This document shows positions 18,601 to 27,139 of a stretch of 64,000 nucleotides of DNA, piece after piece. The first letter of the stretch is position 1. Each line of letters opens with the position of its first letter. A program made the position numbers and the translations under genes. The DNA lies in the NCBI GenBank assembly GCA_029862085.1, contig JAOTXZ010000004.1, positions 1 to 64,000 on the forward strand, read 5' to 3'. Below the pieces are notes generated by a model that searched no databases, was not told where the DNA came from, and worked only from the letters and a program-made list of their open reading frames with translations. The DNA comes from Candidatus Nitrosopumilus sp. (GTDB taxonomy: Archaea; Thermoproteota; Nitrososphaeria; Nitrososphaerales; Nitrosopumilaceae).

Positions 18601-19302
18601 GTGAAAGCAGTTATTTTGGCGGGGGGTTTGGGAACTAGATTACAACCATACACCACATTTCTTCCAAAACCAATGATGCCGCTAGGGGAAAAACCCATTT
18701 TGGAACACCTTATAGAGTGGTCCAAAAAAAACGGAATAAAATCAATCGTCTTATGTGTAAGCTACCTACGAAGAACCATAGAAGACTATTTTGAGGACGG
18801 AAAACAATTTGGAGTAAATATCGAGTACGCAATAGCTAACAAGCCTCTTGCTACTGCAGGACAATTAAAGACAGCAGAAAAATTCATTGATGATACTTTT
18901 GTCTGTATGTATGGAGATTCAATTTATGGTTTTAATTTAGCTAATATGATAAAGCAACATAAACGAAAAAATTCATTTGTAACAATAGGTTTGCATGAAT
19001 ACAAAACTAATTTACCCTATGGAGTAATTGAGACTACAAAAAATGACAAGGTTACAAAATGGAAGGAAAAACCAGAAATCAAGGCAAATATCAACATGGG
19101 ATGCTATGTTATGGAAAAAGATATTCTGAAATTAATTCCTAAAAATAAACCATATGGAATGGATGATGTAATTAACAAAGTAATGAAAAAGAAAAAATTA
19201 GTAAGCAGTTTTATCGGTAAAAATGGGTTCATCGATATTGGAAATAAAGAATCATACGAAAAAGCAAATAACGAATATATTCAAAAGCTTGGAAAAATAT
19301 AG
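18601..19302 (+). CDS. NDP-sugar nucleotidyltransferase
   Basis: 233 residues. It has the pyrophosphorylase signature LAGGLGTRLQPYT, PKPMMPLGEKP, and a MYGDSIYG metal-binding Asp near residue 105. It has no C-terminal left-handed helix domain, so it is a short single-domain enzyme. The sugar cannot be fixed from sequence; the next gene, GNA1-like, suggests an amino sugar, but that is inference. GTG start at 18601, with TATA-like CATAAATAG about 26 bases upstream. Confidence 0.85.
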   Translation: MKAVILAGGLGTRLQPYTTFLPKPMMPLGEKPILEHLIEWSKKNGIKSIVLCVSYLRRTIEDYFEDGKQFGVNIEYAIANKPLATAGQLKTAEKFIDDTFVCMYGDSIYGFNLANMIKQHKRKNSFVTIGLHEYKTNLPYGVIETTKNDKVTKWKEKPEIKANINMGCYVMEKDILKLIPKNKPYGMDDVINKVMKKKKLVSSFIGKNGFIDIGNKESYEKANNEYIQKLGKI

Positions 19303-19309
19303 TTAAAAA

Positions 19310-19747
19310 ATGAATGACATCATTATTAGAGAACTAAGAAAAGAAGATTTATGGAATGGGTTTTTTACTTCGTTAGATTCCCTTCGTCAAACAAGCAATA
19401 TAGATCAAAGAACTGCCAATAACATTTTTGAAAAAATCCAAAATAATTCAGAACACATCATAGTAGTGGCGTTAATAGATGAAAAAGTAGTTGGAGCTGC
19501 GACTCTATTGATAGAGTTCAAATTCATACACAACGGTGGTAAAGTAGGTCATATTGAAGATGTTGCAGTTAATAAAAATTATCAAGGGCAAAAAATAGGG
19601 GAGAAAATTATCAAAAATTTGTTAGACTTGGCCAAAACAAAAGGATGCTACAAAACAATCTTAGACTGTGTTGATGATGTAAAACTCTTTTATGAAAAAT
19701 TAGGATTTAGGCATAATGCAAATGCATTAAGATTTGATCATATCTAA
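19310..19747 (+). CDS. GNAT acetyltransferase, GNA1 (glucosamine-6-phosphate N-acetyltransferase)-like
   Basis: 145 residues, single GNAT domain. The central stretch GHIEDVAVNKNYQGQKIG, then GCYKTILDC and FYEKLGF, closely follows the eukaryotic GNA1 pattern (GHIEDVVV..., CYKxxLDC..., FYExxGF), including the acetyl-CoA loop. The proposed reaction is GlcN-6-P to GlcNAc-6-P. It is seven bases after the nucleotidyltransferase and probably cotranscribed. Its last codons overlap by four bases the gene on the opposite strand. Generic GNAT activity remains possible. Confidence 0.75.
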   Translation: MNDIIIRELRKEDLWNGFFTSLDSLRQTSNIDQRTANNIFEKIQNNSEHIIVVALIDEKVVGAATLLIEFKFIHNGGKVGHIEDVAVNKNYQGQKIGEKIIKNLLDLAKTKGCYKTILDCVDDVKLFYEKLGFRHNANALRFDHI

Positions 19748-20184
19748 AAATATTCTTTTTTTGGTCTTCTTTTTTTTATTTTTAGCAACGAAGCACCTAC
19801 TACCATAACCGGTACAGATAAGATCATAAAGAGAATTGGCGTGTATGTTACAGTATCTGTAATGAATGCCTCTTCAATTTTATCGACAAGAGTATAACAG
19901 TATGCCATTCCAACAAGCAATACAACACCACCTGCAAGGATAAGGTAACCAATTGGTTTTGAACCATAACGTCTAGACATCAAATATGGAAGACCAGCCA
20001 TAATAGCAGCTGGGGCAACACCAATTGAAATAAACTGAAAAATTTTAGGATCTGGATCAAAGTCCAAACCAAAATCAAAATTTTCGGGAACATCAGTCAT
20101 AAATACGTAAATCGAAATCATTTCCCCAACAAACATTAGAAATAAACCTAAACTGGTAACTGCAATCCATTTTTCAATTCCCAT
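19744..20184 (-). CDS. Four-helix membrane protein of unknown function
   Basis: 146 residues. Hydrophobic segments lie near residues 7-28, 50-66, 77-97 and 115-133, and the tail KIKKRRPKKEYF is strongly basic, presumably cytoplasmic. No catalytic motif or family is recognised. It is tail-to-tail with the GNA1-like gene. Confidence 0.65.
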   Translation of the reverse strand: MGIEKWIAVTSLGLFLMFVGEMISIYVFMTDVPENFDFGLDFDPDPKIFQFISIGVAPAAIMAGLPYLMSRRYGSKPIGYLILAGGVVLLVGMAYCYTLVDKIEEAFITDTVTYTPILFMILSVPVMVVGASLLKIKKRRPKKEYF

Positions 20185-20226
20185 TAAATTAACAAATTAC
20201 GGTTGATAAATAAACCATTCAAAAAT

Positions 20227-21267
20227 TTAGATAATACCGACTAGATTGGCCAATTCTTTTCGACATGCAGCACCAAGTTTTTCTGCAGCCTGCTCTGGTG
20301 AAACATCATTTAAGAAAATCCCGTAGCCTCTTTCTAACCCAGACCAGGATTTTGTTATTGGATAAATTTCAATGTGCCAATGAATCTGTCGGCTATTCTT
20401 TTTTTCTGGAGATAAATGAAATACCAAATTATATGAAACATTTTTGATGGTTTTTGATAAACCTCCCAAGGTCGCCCTTAAGATTAGAGACAAATCGTTA
20501 ATTTCTTTTTGAGTTATTTTAGAGAAACTTGTTGTATGTTTTTTTGGGGTTATCCAAAATTCATAAGGATATGATGGGGACCATGGACAAAATGCAATAA
20601 ACCCTTCTGTTTGAAGTACTTGTCTAGCGCTGCCAGTTTCAGCGTTAATAGTTTGACACATAACGCATACTCCTTTTTCATTTAGGATGTTATGAGATGC
20701 TTCTGCCTCAGATTCTATTATTGGTGGAATTGTTGAAAAAGTGATTAAATTCAAATGAGGATGTGGATTGTTATTTCCAGCTTCTACTCCTTGATCGCCA
20801 TAAATCGAAACGTAGGTAACTCCTTTTTGGGTATAAAGCCACCTTAATCTATCCTGGACGACCACTAAAACGTTTGACCATTGTTCAGGATCTATCGTTG
20901 CAAAAGTATCCTTTTGTTTTGGAGAAGCCACAACCACATAATGATATCCATATGCCGGTTCACTGTAATGAGGTTTATCGCTGTATGAATTTTCGGCCTC
21001 TATTGAGACTACAGGATTTTTACTTTCAAAAACTCTGATAGACCAATTTTTGACATACTCATCTTCATTATCCTGAAGACGTTGCAGCATTCCATCCTTG
21101 GCAACCAAAGAAAGGACGGAAGGATTTGTCATAGATTCATTGCCAGGAGCATAGGGCAATTTTTTAGGATCAATTACTTTGTCGTCTTTTTTTGAAATAA
21201 TCATAAAACGTTCAGAAACATAATCTTTTCTCATGTCTCCCATAGTTTTTAATGGCAGAAAACGCAT
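20227..21267 (-). CDS. galT: Galactose-1-phosphate uridylyltransferase (GalT-like, HIT superfamily)
   Basis: 346 residues from the chosen start. It shows NPHPHLN (first HxH pair), CVMC with a later Cys-containing FCPWSP, and HWHIEIYP near residue 315, the catalytic HxHxE/Q site of GalT nucleotidyltransferases. The family moves UMP between hexose-1-phosphates; strict galactose specificity is not established. The frame is open 15 codons further up, but I chose ATG 21267 because a TATA-like CATAAATT at about 21291-21298 gives leaderless spacing. Confidence 0.82.
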   Translation of the reverse strand: MRFLPLKTMGDMRKDYVSERFMIISKKDDKVIDPKKLPYAPGNESMTNPSVLSLVAKDGMLQRLQDNEDEYVKNWSIRVFESKNPVVSIEAENSYSDKPHYSEPAYGYHYVVVASPKQKDTFATIDPEQWSNVLVVVQDRLRWLYTQKGVTYVSIYGDQGVEAGNNNPHPHLNLITFSTIPPIIESEAEASHNILNEKGVCVMCQTINAETGSARQVLQTEGFIAFCPWSPSYPYEFWITPKKHTTSFSKITQKEINDLSLILRATLGGLSKTIKNVSYNLVFHLSPEKKNSRQIHWHIEIYPITKSWSGLERGYGIFLNDVSPEQAAEKLGAACRKELANLVGII

Positions 21268-21446
21268 GTTAAAATGTTTACGCAGATCTAAATTTATGAA
21301 AAATAAAACCAATTTTGAAGCTTGATGGTCTAGAAACTAGTAATTTTCATGAAAGGATAAGAAATCACTAAAACAAATTTCCAGATTCAATCAAAGCGAT
21401 TTTAAATTAATGATCGCAAATTTTTCTGCAAGCTTTAAAGGAGACT

Positions 21447-22760
21447 GTGAAAATTGGAAAATCGAAAAGTAGTATGGATAATTCGGATGTTCATATGGTT
21501 TATGTTCTATTAGATGGAGTAGGTGACCTCCCACATCCAGATTTGGACGGAAAAACACCCCTAGAAGCTGCAAATACTCCAACAATAGATAGAATAGCAA
21601 AAAATGGTTCAATTGGAGAGGTAATCTCTGTTGGAAAAGGAATAGCTCCAGAATCAGATATTGCAGTATTCAACATGTTAGGATACAAATTCCTTCATTC
21701 GGATTATGTGGGAAGAGGAGTAATAGAGGCCATAGGTGTGGGAATTGATTTTAAGGATGGAGATTTGGCTTTGAGGGGAAATTTTTCTACTTTAAATGAT
21801 GAAGGAGCAATTATTGATAGAAGGGCAGGAAGACAAATAGAGAAAAAAGATGCTCAAGAGATTGCAAAAGAGATTGAAAACAAAATAAAATTTTTCCAAC
21901 CAAATTCATCGGTGGTCGTAGCTCCCACAATAGGACATCGTGTTACAGTTAGAATAAGATCCGATGGGATCATACTTTCATCAGAAATTACCAACACAGA
22001 CCCTGCATATGCCCGAGTGGCTGGAATGGGAGTTGCAAAGGCAGTGGGAGACTTTATGCGAATTGAAAAATGTCTTCCCTTAGAGGAAACAGAGAGTTCA
22101 AAAATCACAGCAAATTTAGTAAATGAATTCACAGATCAATCTTTGCAAATAATGAAAGAAAGTCCTGTAAATCATAGGCGAGAGTATTCAAACCAAAAAA
22201 AATTAAGTTGTATATTGTTGCGAGATGCTGGAAATAAATATCCAAATGTCATTCCAATCAATGAAAAATATTCTATGAATTTTTCTTGTATTGTAGATAT
22301 GCCTGTAGAATTGGGAATTTCAAATGTGCTAAAAATGCAGGCCTTTGAAGCAGGGGGATTGACAGATTATGAAGAAAAGGCTAGAGTGGCAGCAAAAGCT
22401 ATGGAAACTCAAAATGCAATTTATGTACATCTGAAAGGCCCTGATGAATTTGGTCATGACGGAGATGCGGTAGGAAAAATGAAAAACATTGAAGAGATTG
22501 ATCAAAGATTTTTTAAGACATTATTAGAAAATATTGATTCAAAAAACGTGGCCATAGTTATTTCTGCAGATCATTCCACTCCTTGCATAAATAAGGGTCA
22601 CAGTGATGACCCGGTGCCAGTATTAGTTTCAGGAGATTTCATTAAAAATGATGGAACTACTAGAATGACAGAAGAACAAGCTAAAAAAGGCAGTATAGGT
22701 TTGTTGCAGGGTGCCGAAGTAGTCCCAACTGCTCTAAATTTAATTAAATCTCAAATTTAG
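21447..22760 (+). CDS. apgM: 2,3-bisphosphoglycerate-independent phosphoglycerate mutase, archaeal type
   Basis: 437 residues. Alkaline-phosphatase superfamily features are VYVLLDGVGDLPHPDL at the N-terminus, PESDIAVFNMLGY with the catalytic Ser, GPDEFGHDGD, and SADHSTPC near the C-terminus. It interconverts 3- and 2-phosphoglycerate in gluconeogenesis/glycolysis. Start uncertain: GTG 21447 has AAGGAG immediately upstream, while ATG 21474 is nearer the conserved core. Its 3' end overlaps the DUF309-like gene by 17 bases. Confidence 0.92.
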   Translation: MKIGKSKSSMDNSDVHMVYVLLDGVGDLPHPDLDGKTPLEAANTPTIDRIAKNGSIGEVISVGKGIAPESDIAVFNMLGYKFLHSDYVGRGVIEAIGVGIDFKDGDLALRGNFSTLNDEGAIIDRRAGRQIEKKDAQEIAKEIENKIKFFQPNSSVVVAPTIGHRVTVRIRSDGIILSSEITNTDPAYARVAGMGVAKAVGDFMRIEKCLPLEETESSKITANLVNEFTDQSLQIMKESPVNHRREYSNQKKLSCILLRDAGNKYPNVIPINEKYSMNFSCIVDMPVELGISNVLKMQAFEAGGLTDYEEKARVAAKAMETQNAIYVHLKGPDEFGHDGDAVGKMKNIEEIDQRFFKTLLENIDSKNVAIVISADHSTPCINKGHSDDPVPVLVSGDFIKNDGTTRMTEEQAKKGSIGLLQGAEVVPTALNLIKSQI

Positions 22761-23301
22761 TCAAAGTATTAGATTTTTGCATAGAAATTATCTTACTTCG
22801 AATCATATCCACATCAATGTTATAATACATTGCTGGAGAATTACCAAGCTTCTCTAAAGCACGGCCAAGCATTCCAAGACCAATCAAATAATCATTTTTT
22901 TGAGAATGAGCAAAAGCTACTGCCAATAATATTATTCCTTGTACTAATTCTTTTTCTCTGCCATGGCAATCTTTCCAAACTCCCTCAAAAGATTCATGAG
23001 ATTCCCAAAATCTTTCATGGTTAAAATAAAAAATACCGTCCTTAATGCCTGTCTCCTTTTCTATTTTCTCTTCAACAATATGTCTGGCACTAGCTAAATT
23101 TCCAATTGGATTTAATTTCTCAATTAGTAAATCTAATTCTTCTTTTTCAACTTCAATATCAAACTCTATAAAATTACTGGCTACTCGAGCAACTCTTACT
23201 GATGCCTTCATGTTTGAGCAAAGATCTCTTGCTTTATGTACTAGTTCACGTGAATCAGATGGCACATATTTTTCATTTTTAAGATGTAACATGAATCTAG
23301 C
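22744..23301 (-). CDS. DUF309-like domain protein
   Basis: 185 residues from ATG 23301; an upstream in-frame start at 23316 is less likely because a TATA-like AATTTAAG sits about 25 bases before 23301. The N-terminal ~80 residues form an uncharacterised alpha/beta part. Residues ~100-170 match the DUF309 pattern (FNHERFWESHESFEGVWK, then QGIILLAVAFAH), an all-helical fold of unknown function. It is divergent from the S24e gene. Confidence 0.75.
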   Translation of the reverse strand, partial: ARFMLHLKNEKYVPSDSRELVHKARDLCSNMKASVRVARVASNFIEFDIEVEKEELDLLIEKLNPIGNLASARHIVEEKIEKETGIKDGIFYFNHERFWESHESFEGVWKDCHGREKELVQGIILLAVAFAHSQKNDYLIGLGMLGRALEKLGNSPAMYYNIDVDMIRSKIISMQKSNTLTKFEI

Positions 23302-23387
23302 CATAAGGATAACCACCTGTTATTTCTTAAATTTGTTCTTGGGTTTCAATCAAGGTTTATATGAAATATGAAGGGGATTTTCGATAC

Positions 23388-23828
23388 ATGTCCTTAATCC
23401 AGACCGTTAGTGATGTAAACAACACATTTCTTTCTAGAAGAGAGATTACCTGTAATTTTACAGGATTAGCAGGAAAGCTAAAAAAACTTGAGGCCATAGA
23501 AATGATAAACAAGGAATTTAGTTTGGGAGAAAAGGTCATCATCCCAATGAGATTAAAGAACCATGCAGGAAAATCTATAATCACAGGTACTTTCTTTGTC
23601 TATGATGACGAAGGGTTAGCAAAAAAACACGTCAACCCAACTATATTTTCAAGATTAGAAAAATCAAAAACCAAACTAGCTGAAGCAGAAAAAGCAGCAG
23701 AAGCATCAGCTGAAGGAACCGAGGGAAACACAAAAGATGCAGAGGAATCAACAGAAACACCAACTGAGGGAACCGAGGGAAAAACAGAAGAAACAATAGA
23801 AAAATCCAAAGAGGAAAAATCTGAATAA
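23388..23828 (+). CDS. rps24e: Ribosomal protein S24e with acidic C-terminal extension
   Basis: 146 residues. Residues 1-90 match S24e (NTFLSRREITCNF, IPMRLKNHAGKSIITGTFFVYDD). The last ~50 residues form a low-complexity Glu/Thr/Ala/Lys-rich tail with two EGTEGN/K copies, not part of the ribosomal core. ATG 23388 was chosen over the upstream frame start at 23361 because TTTATATG at 23356-23363 is the promoter. One-base overlap with the S27ae gene that follows. Confidence 0.9.
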   Translation: MSLIQTVSDVNNTFLSRREITCNFTGLAGKLKKLEAIEMINKEFSLGEKVIIPMRLKNHAGKSIITGTFFVYDDEGLAKKHVNPTIFSRLEKSKTKLAEAEKAAEASAEGTEGNTKDAEESTETPTEGTEGKTEETIEKSKEEKSE

Positions 23829-24001
23829 TGGCAGGAAAAAAGGGATCTAGTCCTAATGTTTACAAATATTTCAAAGTAGATGGGGATAAATTAACCAGGT
23901 TAAAAAAAATTTGTTCCAGATGTGGTAAAGGAATCTACATGTCCGAACACAAAGATAGACATACTTGTGGAAAATGTGGATTGACCGAATTTAACCAGTA
24001 A
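23828..24001 (+). CDS. rps27ae: Ribosomal protein S27ae
   Basis: 57 residues. Starts MAGKKGSSPNVYKYF and has the zinc ribbon CSRCG (residues 31-35) and CGKCG (residues 49-53). In eukaryotes this is the ribosomal part of the ubiquitin-S27a fusion; here, as in archaea generally, there is no ubiquitin. The gene overlaps the S24e stop by one base (TAATG), the usual archaeal S24e-S27ae order. Confidence 0.93.
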   Translation: MAGKKGSSPNVYKYFKVDGDKLTRLKKICSRCGKGIYMSEHKDRHTCGKCGLTEFNQ

Positions 24002-24213
24002 AATCACAATCATAAAAAATACTTTACAAGTATTTATTCAATAATAATTGAATTTAACCCTTATAGTCATCATACCTTTTTAATTTTTCAAATCCATTCA
24101 AATTTAGAAAATTTTATTGAAGAAATTTTAACAAATAGGATTTAAAATCCATTAATAATCAAATTATTATACAAAATGTAAATATATCAAAAAAGAAATT
24201 CCCATAATTGTCA

Positions 24214-24342
24214 ATGGAATTAAAATGCCCCCGTTGCAATTGTCTTCCTTCGGAATGCAAAAACAGTGAAACACCATACGATTGTCCAAAATGTACATGG
24301 AAACAGTGTGATTGTTGGGAAGAAAATAATAACTTGAAATAA
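24214..24342 (+). CDS. 42-aa Cys-rich zinc-binding-type protein
   Basis: ATG 24214, stop at 24340. The residues CPRCNC, C at position 14, CPKC and CDC give eight Cys in 42 residues, consistent with one or two zinc sites. An in-frame TTG at 24208 also fits the TATA-like AATATATC at 24181-24188 (24 bases before that TTG), so the true start may be two codons earlier. Not recognised. The 212 bases before it hold no gene I can support. Confidence 0.55.
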   Translation: MELKCPRCNCLPSECKNSETPYDCPKCTWKQCDCWEENNNLK

Positions 24343-24455
24343 ATCGTTTTTGGCTCCACCACAAAATAATTTTACTATTAAAGAAAATTTTAAATTCCAA
24401 ATAAATCACAATTGTAAAAACAAAATTATTTAGTTTTCACGCTAATGTAATTAAT

Positions 24456-24608
24456 TTATTTTTCTTCAATTCCGCAGTTGATACACATTTTTTTTGATTG
24501 GATTTCAAACCAAGTAAAAGTATGAATATATCCCTTCTTACATTCCATAGGAACATCATTAGTAATTCGATGAATTTGAAAATTATTGTCAACAATAATA
24601 TCGATCAA
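24456..24608 (-). CDS. 50-aa hypothetical protein with CxxC
   Basis: TTG start at 24608. It encodes MIDIIVDNNFQIHR..., one Cys near residue 23 and CINC near residue 42. It follows the gene ending at 24638 by about 30 bases in the same orientation, so it may be the last member of a three-gene transcript. A start at an internal ATG (residue 21) would leave 30 residues. Support is only the open frame and Cys spacing. Confidence 0.4.
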   Translation of the reverse strand: MIDIIVDNNFQIHRITNDVPMECKKGYIHTFTWFEIQSKKMCINCGIEEK

Positions 24609-24637
24609 ACATTGAAAAATTAAAACAAAAAGATCTT

Positions 24638-25012
24638 CTAAGGAAAATCAAGAAAATATTTGTTTTTCCAAACCATTAGTTTATTAAAAATCTCCAGATA
24701 ATTTTTGGAGTTGGTAGTTATATGTACATGAGCATTAATATTTTTAAATTGACCTTCAAATACCATTCTGGTTTCAGTTTTAAATAAAGGTACTGTCACA
24801 CCAACTTTTTTGATTTTATTAAATTCATAATTGTTGATCCTAATTTTTTGTTCTTCGATCAAAATATTTTTTTTCTCAGGATTATCATTTAATTCAAGAT
24901 CTATCATTTTTTTTGTTGATTCACTCCAAACAGAAGAAGTTAAAGGCCAATGATGAACATGAATTTTATTTGCAGAGAAATTAATTTTTGGATATTGATT
25001 ATTTTCAGTCAT
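24638..25012 (-). CDS. Hypothetical protein
   Basis: 124 residues, soluble, mixed alpha/beta with many Lys, Asn and Ile. No motif recognised. Its start overlaps the end of the 166-aa gene by eight bases, so the two are translationally coupled. The fold GKFKNINAHVHITTN-like (QFKNINAHVHITTN) near residue 93 is a beta strand with two His, but metal binding is speculative. Confidence 0.6.
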   Translation of the reverse strand: MTENNQYPKINFSANKIHVHHWPLTSSVWSESTKKMIDLELNDNPEKKNILIEEQKIRINNYEFNKIKKVGVTVPLFKTETRMVFEGQFKNINAHVHITTNSKNYLEIFNKLMVWKNKYFLDFP

Positions 25013-25505
25013 TTGTGTTCGATTTATTTTCCATTAAATTTTTTTCATGAGCAGTTTTTTCAAAAAAGTATTCCTGTTTTTTCAAATCAGTTTCTTGTAT
25101 TATTCTACATTTTCTAATTGGAACAAGTCTAGATATTTGCTCATATGTGCTGAGTACTCTTACATCAGAGGCAAAAGCAATCTGAAGAAGAGGAGATTTT
25201 TCTTCAATCATGGGTTTTACTTGTTCATATCCTGATGCTTGCCTCATTCCAGACCGATAAAGTCCCAAGTTGATTTGGCTTTTTGAAATTTGTGGGTCTT
25301 GATAACAGCATATGGCATATTCGTCATTATTTTTTTCAATTATCGTCATTCTTGTAAACTTGTCACTCCAAGTTTCAACCTCTTTTGCCAATCGTAGAGC
25401 TTGATCCTTATTCTCAAAAACCGTCGAAACGACTAGTCTGTCTTTTTCGTAAGCCCAATAAATTCCGTAAAAATCACCACACCAATCAATATCAAAAGAA
25501 GTCAT
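25005..25505 (-). CDS. Hypothetical protein
   Basis: 166 residues, soluble, with a CCYQD segment near residue 70 and a charged Lys/Glu/Asn C-terminus. The N-terminal part (ALRLAKEVETWSDKF) looks like an alpha/beta domain. Not recognised. First gene of a minus-strand pair or trio with 24638-25012 and 24456-24608. Start ATG at 25505. Confidence 0.6.
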   Translation of the reverse strand: MTSFDIDWCGDFYGIYWAYEKDRLVVSTVFENKDQALRLAKEVETWSDKFTRMTIIEKNNDEYAICCYQDPQISKSQINLGLYRSGMRQASGYEQVKPMIEEKSPLLQIAFASDVRVLSTYEQISRLVPIRKCRIIQETDLKKQEYFFEKTAHEKNLMENKSNTND

Positions 25506-25588
25506 ATGTCATCTCAAAATCAGTAAAATTAAGACCTTTTGATTAACTACAAAATCTAATTTTCAAATTTGTATTATTGGATTGTTTG

Positions 25589-26299
25589 TCAATAAAGCTT
25601 TTTTTTGCGAATTTTTCCACTTTTATGTTCTAGTTCATCTATTTTTTTTAGAAATTTTGAATCAATTTTTATTTTTGAAAGAGATTCTATTGATAATTTT
25701 ACGGTATTAGAATCAAGGGAAACATTGGTTTGGGGAAGATCTTTATCAATCCAATATTTTATTACCTTATCTTCTAATTTATAGTCACGAAATCCAGAAG
25801 GGAATCTTTTGGTAATATGATCAAGCAAAGTTCTATCCTGAAAAACTGCACGTGGTTCAAACAATCTAGTTTCATCTGCATAAACATTTTCAAACAAATT
25901 TCCGGTGATCTCATCAGACAGTAAATCCATTTTAGATATTTTACGAATCAGTTCGAGATAATGTAAAAATTCATGTGCCAATATTGCATGTATTGTTCCC
26001 TTTAGGCCATAAGCAACCAGTGGTGCTGAAATTTGAATTACGACTTGAAATTTATCTTCAAACACTACTGGAATAGTACGAGCAAATAAAATCCCAAATT
26101 CATAAGAATGTGGACTAGAAGATGAGATTACTGCTGTGGGCTCCACATATGCCACCGGATATCGTATTTTGGAGGCTTTCTCAATTCGATTTATCCCCCC
26201 TACTGCAATAGGAAATCGTTTTAAAACCAGATTATAGGTATCGTCTGGAATTAATCCTTTATGATGAGATTCTTTAAATCTAATTAAAGGGTCCAACAT
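25589..26299 (-). CDS. Putative zinc metalloprotease (HExxH), cytoplasmic
   Basis: 236 residues without signal peptide or membrane helix. AHEFLHYLE near residues 109-117 is an HExxH motif in a helix. A downstream acidic residue that would be the third zinc ligand could be in DEITGN or YADETR, but this is not certain. The C-terminus is Lys-rich. A strong GGAGG lies right before the ATG at 26299; its spacing actually suits the TTG codon that follows, so the start may be 26296. Substrate unknown. Confidence 0.6.
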   Translation of the reverse strand: MLDPLIRFKESHHKGLIPDDTYNLVLKRFPIAVGGINRIEKASKIRYPVAYVEPTAVISSSSPHSYEFGILFARTIPVVFEDKFQVVIQISAPLVAYGLKGTIHAILAHEFLHYLELIRKISKMDLLSDEITGNLFENVYADETRLFEPRAVFQDRTLLDHITKRFPSGFRDYKLEDKVIKYWIDKDLPQTNVSLDSNTVKLSIESLSKIKIDSKFLKKIDELEHKSGKIRKKKLY

Positions 26300-26465
26300 A
26301 CCTCCTCGAATTAAGTGATTGTAAAAAGGTTGCCAGTTTTCAATTTAGATCTTTGAAAATAAATTTTAAGAATAAAAGAAATAATTGATGAATTTGGGAG
26401 ACATTATTACACCATCCTTTGAAAGTCTCTAAGAGTTTGTTCAGGTCAAAAAGAACAACATTATT

Positions 26466-26496
26466 GTTTAAACTGAACAAACATTAGTTATAATCA
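26466..26496 (+). promoter_or_regulatory. Promoter of the first response regulator, with conserved upstream element
   Basis: GTTTAAAC, then TGAACAAACATTA, then the TATA-like GTTATAAT (centre near 26491), 28 bases before the GTG at 26519. The block from TGAACA to the TATA box matches the one at 45617-45637 in 18 of 21 positions. A longer upstream area (26434-26460) has another TTGTTCAGG / GAACAACA pair. Confidence 0.55.
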
Positions 26497-26518
26497 CTTT
26501 AGCTAAAAAGTAAATTTT

Positions 26519-26875
26519 GTGAAAGTACTTCATATTGACGATAATCAAAATATTACAAATTTGATCTCAGAAATGATTTCATCTTTAGGTTTTGAATATT
26601 GTGTGACAAATGATTCCAAAGAGGGATTAGAACGTATTAAAAAGGAAAAGTTCGACAGGATTCTTTTAGATATGCACATGCCCACATTAAGTGGAATCGA
26701 TGTTATTGAAACTTTAGAAAGAGAGAACATTCTAAAAGACCAAAAAATTGTAATACTTTCTGGATTTCCCTTTACTTATAATCAAAAAGAGGAGTTATTA
26801 AAAAAGAAAGGAATTCATAATTGTTTAAAAAAACCAATTGAGTTTGATGATCTTGTATATGCAATTAAAAACTAA
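26519..26875 (+). CDS. Stand-alone response regulator (receiver domain only)
   Basis: 118 residues, a single CheY-like receiver. LHIDD at residues 4-8 supplies the acidic pocket, the phospho-acceptor Asp is in ILLDMHMP near residue 51, Ser in ILSG near residue 80, and the Lys in LKKP near residue 103. No output domain. GTG start. No histidine kinase is adjacent, so the partner must be elsewhere. It is a paralogue of the gene at 45663 and has a closely matching promoter. Confidence 0.88.
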   Translation: MKVLHIDDNQNITNLISEMISSLGFEYCVTNDSKEGLERIKKEKFDRILLDMHMPTLSGIDVIETLERENILKDQKIVILSGFPFTYNQKEELLKKKGIHNCLKKPIEFDDLVYAIKN

Positions 26876-27017
26876 AAAATTGGCATTCTTTGACATTGTT
26901 GAAATTAATTGCTATCAAGATAGATGAACCTTTAACTACAGTCACTAGATTGTTTGATACCATAAATCGATGAATTTGAAATGGATAAATTCAAAATTTG
27001 AAGGAAAACAGGTTTGA

Positions 27018-27119
27018 TTAACCAGATTTTGGCTTTCCACGTTTTGAAAGTTTTGATTTTCGGCGATTAGCTCGCTGATCTGCCCACCTTGCATGCTTAC
27101 CTTTTTTTCTTAACGGCAT
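27018..27119 (-). CDS. 33-aa very basic protein downstream of pus10
   Basis: ATG at 27119, stop at 27018-27020. Of 33 residues, 14 are Lys or Arg (MPLRKKGKHARW..., ending KRGKPKSG), typical of an RNA- or ribosome-bound peptide. It lies 20 bases after pus10 in the same direction, in the dph6-srp54-pus10 group of translation-related genes. It is not the bacterial Thx as far as I can see. Likely overlooked by automated annotation. Confidence 0.6.
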   Translation of the reverse strand: MPLRKKGKHARWADQRANRRKSKLSKRGKPKSG

Positions 27120-27139
27120 AAACATTCAAAGAAGAGGCA

